A DNA stretch of 12,236 bases from Candidatus Woesearchaeota archaeon (GTDB lineage Archaea > Nanobdellota > Nanobdellia > Woesearchaeales > WJKR01), in contig WJKR01000058.1 in NCBI GenBank assembly GCA_014729015.1, positions 1 to 12,236 on the forward strand, read 5' to 3'. Below are positions 11,247-12,236 of the stretch, in pieces. The notes under the pieces are model-generated. The model saw nothing but the letters and a program-made list of their open reading frames with translations, was not told where the DNA came from and made no database searches. Both the position numbers and the translations under genes were made by a program. Positions within the stretch are counted from its first letter, which is position 1; every line of letters begins with the position of its first letter.

Positions 11247-11368
11247 TGCGAGTGGAGGGAATCGAACCCTCGACCTCCACGGTGCACCACAGTGTGCAAT
11301 CATCGAACAACGTTCTCATCGCTCACGTGCTTATGAGCGTGGCGCTCTCACCGCTGAGCTACACTCGC
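11247..11368 (-). tRNA. tRNA with anticodon CAT (elongator Met or Ile2), with a 49-nt intron
   Basis: Minus strand: acceptor GCGAGTG/CACTCGC pairs 7 of 7 and discriminator is A. D-stem GCTC/GAGC, anticodon stem CCACG/CGTGG, loop CTCATA plus C (anticodon CAT at plus 11333-11335), variable AGGTC, T-arm GAGGG-TTCGATT-CCCTC. It is not the initiator, since it lacks the A1/GGG-CCC features expected of archaeal initiators. Elongator Met and agmatidine-type Ile2 cannot be separated here. TATA CTTTATAAAC lies at plus 11394-11403. CCA is not encoded, and no duplicated 3' end is seen. Confidence 0.88.
11283..11331 (-). other. Anticodon-loop intron of the CAT tRNA (position 37/38)
   Basis: 49 nt. On the minus strand it contains GCGAT...ATTGC enclosing GAAC-GTT-GTTC. 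Exact junctions are uncertain by a base or two, since a loop base 38 of C or A depends on the cut chosen. Confidence 0.65.
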
Positions 11369-11393
11369 ATTTTTAGAATAAGAAAAGAAGAGA

Positions 11394-11403
11394 GTTTATA
11401 AAG
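11394..11403 (-). promoter_or_regulatory. TATA box for the CAT tRNA
   Basis: The minus strand reads CTTTATAAAC about 30 nt upstream of the tRNA. It falls between the tRNA and the end of the HAD gene, which points the same way. Confidence 0.55.
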
Positions 11404-11404
11404 A

Positions 11405-12049
11405 TTATTTTTTCTCAATAAAACTCCTCAGCTCCTGCAAATCGCTGATTTTCTCCTCGATGTCCGACCAGTCTCGCCGATCAATAAGCACGGCGGGCAC
11501 GCCCGCTGCCTCTGCGGATGCCAGGTCGCTCTGCGGGCTGTCGCCGACCATCAAGCACTCCTCGGGCTTGGCCTCGAAATCATCAAGGATTTGCTTATAA
11601 CTGTCAGGGTTGCTCTTCAGCTTGCCCGTCTCGCACGAGAGATAAATCTTGTCAAAGTGTTTCTCGAGGTCGAACTTGTCCAAGACTTGCCGCAACGAGA
11701 AATTGTCCGTGTTGGATAGCACCACTAGCTTGTAATCCTTCTTCAGGTCTTCCAGCGCCGCAACAGTCTCGTCATACGGGTGGCTGAGGATGCTGAACTT
11801 GTTCCACATACCGACGAGCTTGTCATACACGAAGTCAGGGATCCGCTTGTCGAACGCTTCGACCACAGCCTCGAATCCTTGGTTGAGATTATCGAACTTC
11901 TTGGTCATGAACGCCTCTTCGAACTTCACGACGAACTCACTGAACGGTTCCTTGACACGCAAGAAATACCTGACCTGCTTGCTCGGGCTGGGCCGGACGC
12001 CGTTCTCTATCAACGTGCCCCAAAAGTCAAAGATGATCAGTTTTGTCAC
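11405..12049 (-). CDS. HAD-superfamily hydrolase with DFWGT motif
   Basis: 214 residues of haloacid-dehalogenase fold with an alpha-helical cap. Motif I is IIFDFWGTL with nucleophile Asp8. Motif II is VVLSNTD (Ser112). Motif III lysine is Lys143 or Lys145 in TGKLKSNP. Motif IV is MVGDSPQSD (Asp170, Asp174). The residue two after the nucleophile, Asp in HAD phosphatases, is Trp10, so the general acid/base is missing and the substrate is uncertain. I use the GTG start at 12049: it places the FDFWGT strand at the N-terminus as usual, and the TATA box at 12084-12092 predicts transcription from near 12060, downstream of the ATG at 12079 and the longer open frame to 12202. Confidence 0.85.
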   Translation of the reverse strand: MTKLIIFDFWGTLIENGVRPSPSKQVRYFLRVKEPFSEFVVKFEEAFMTKKFDNLNQGFEAVVEAFDKRIPDFVYDKLVGMWNKFSILSHPYDETVAALEDLKKDYKLVVLSNTDNFSLRQVLDKFDLEKHFDKIYLSCETGKLKSNPDSYKQILDDFEAKPEECLMVGDSPQSDLASAEAAGVPAVLIDRRDWSDIEEKISDLQELRSFIEKK

Positions 12050-12083
12050 AGTTGCCCCCTTAGTGCAGGCAATCACCATGTTG

Positions 12084-12092
12084 CTTTTAAAT
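12084..12092 (-). promoter_or_regulatory. TATA box for the HAD hydrolase gene
   Basis: The minus strand reads ATTTAAAAG about 35-43 nt upstream of the GTG start. It decides the start codon, because the upstream ATG at 12079 would lie between the TATA box and the transcript start. Confidence 0.55.
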
Positions 12093-12115
12093 GTTTGGTT
12101 GGCAGCACACAACCC

Positions 12116-12123
12116 TTTAAAAA
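12116..12123 (+). promoter_or_regulatory. TATA box for the gene starting at 12150 (likely leaderless)
   Basis: TTTAAAAA lies 26 nt before the ATG, with no Shine-Dalgarno sequence between. Confidence 0.6.
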
Positions 12124-12149
12124 CCACTGGTTGTTTCAACAAAAAAACC

Positions 12150-12236
12150 ATGGACCTGTACGAGGACCTCATCGCCCATGTCAAAGCAACCAGGCCGGAC
12201 AAGGACGCCCTGGCAAAACAGAAGGTGCAGCTGTGC
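12150..12236 (+). CDS. N-terminus of a protein cut by the window edge, possibly Elp3 tRNA acetyltransferase
   Basis: 29 codons from ATG 12150, open to the edge. The peptide is helical and charged, with RPDKDALAKQKVQLC at its end, which resembles the N-terminal helix of archaeal Elp3 (radical-SAM/GNAT tRNA U34 modification enzyme). This is recognition from a short stretch only. Promoter spacing supports the start and a leaderless mRNA. Confidence 0.5.
   Translation, partial: MDLYEDLIAHVKATRPDKDALAKQKVQLC

Noticed and set aside
11283..11331. The intron of the CAT tRNA as a box C/D RNA
   Set aside because: GATGA-like strings occur but no CUGA box is present on the sense strand.
10654..11401. 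Plus-strand open frames across the tRNA cluster (10654-11058, 11021-11401)
   Set aside because: They run through tRNA genes and introns and have no ribosome site or protein-like composition.
12050..12202. N-terminal extension of the HAD protein to ATG 12202 or 12079
   Set aside because: The extension crosses the promoter of the gene itself and of the divergent gene, and precedes the normal FDFWGT N-terminal strand by 40-50 residues that look unstructured.

Overview
The window is archaeal chromosomal DNA. It carries aEF-2 with a diphthamide-site histidine, aEF-1alpha, L7Ae, S28e, L24e and an archaeal-type uS10. TATA boxes of the TTTAAA or TTTATA type lie about 22-30 nt upstream of genes, several of which look leaderless. 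A prepilin peptidase and tRNA genes with introns and no encoded CCA fit the same picture. Small overlapping genes, several GTG/TTG starts and many tRNA introns would suit a DPANN-like or deep euryarchaeal lineage, but I cannot fix the taxon from sequence alone.

Layout. 1-1273 (-) is the N-terminal 424 residues of a P2A-type Ca2+-transporting ATPase, cut by the window edge. A divergent promoter region (1274-1366) separates it from a two-gene unit (1367-2640, +): a HIT-domain protein whose central motif histidine is leucine, and a small protein that looks like a decayed HIT paralogue. This unit converges, sharing its last 4 nt, with a prepilin peptidase gene (2637-3875, -). From 3923 a promoter and structured leader open a translation operon: L7Ae, S28e, L24e, nucleoside diphosphate kinase and aEF-2 (4042-7591). 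EF-1alpha and uS10 follow from their own promoter (7712-9394).

9452-11368 is a tRNA region: Ser(GGA), Lys(CTT), Glu(CTC) and Ser(CGA) on +, and a CAT-anticodon tRNA on -. A lipoprotein gene (-) lies among them. Four of the five tRNA genes are interrupted, with six introns in all, including one in the D-stem of tRNA-Lys and a structured 79-nt one in the T-loop of tRNA-Ser(CGA). The window ends with a HAD-like hydrolase (-) and the first codons of a divergent gene that may be Elp3.

The most unusual signal is in the tRNA region. Behind tRNA-Ser(GGA), tRNA-Lys and tRNA-Glu, the last 12-15 nt of each tRNA gene are repeated 45-55 nt downstream. Each repeat begins at the same tRNA position (62) and is immediately preceded by a related ~20-nt core (AAGCGCAAGTGCGGACA-like). 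Core plus repeat can fold into a hairpin whose basal stem differs in sequence from copy to copy but still pairs. This may be a small element family that targets tRNA 3' ends, or a structured tRNA trailer. The T-loop intron of tRNA-Ser(CGA) could be a later stage of the same process.
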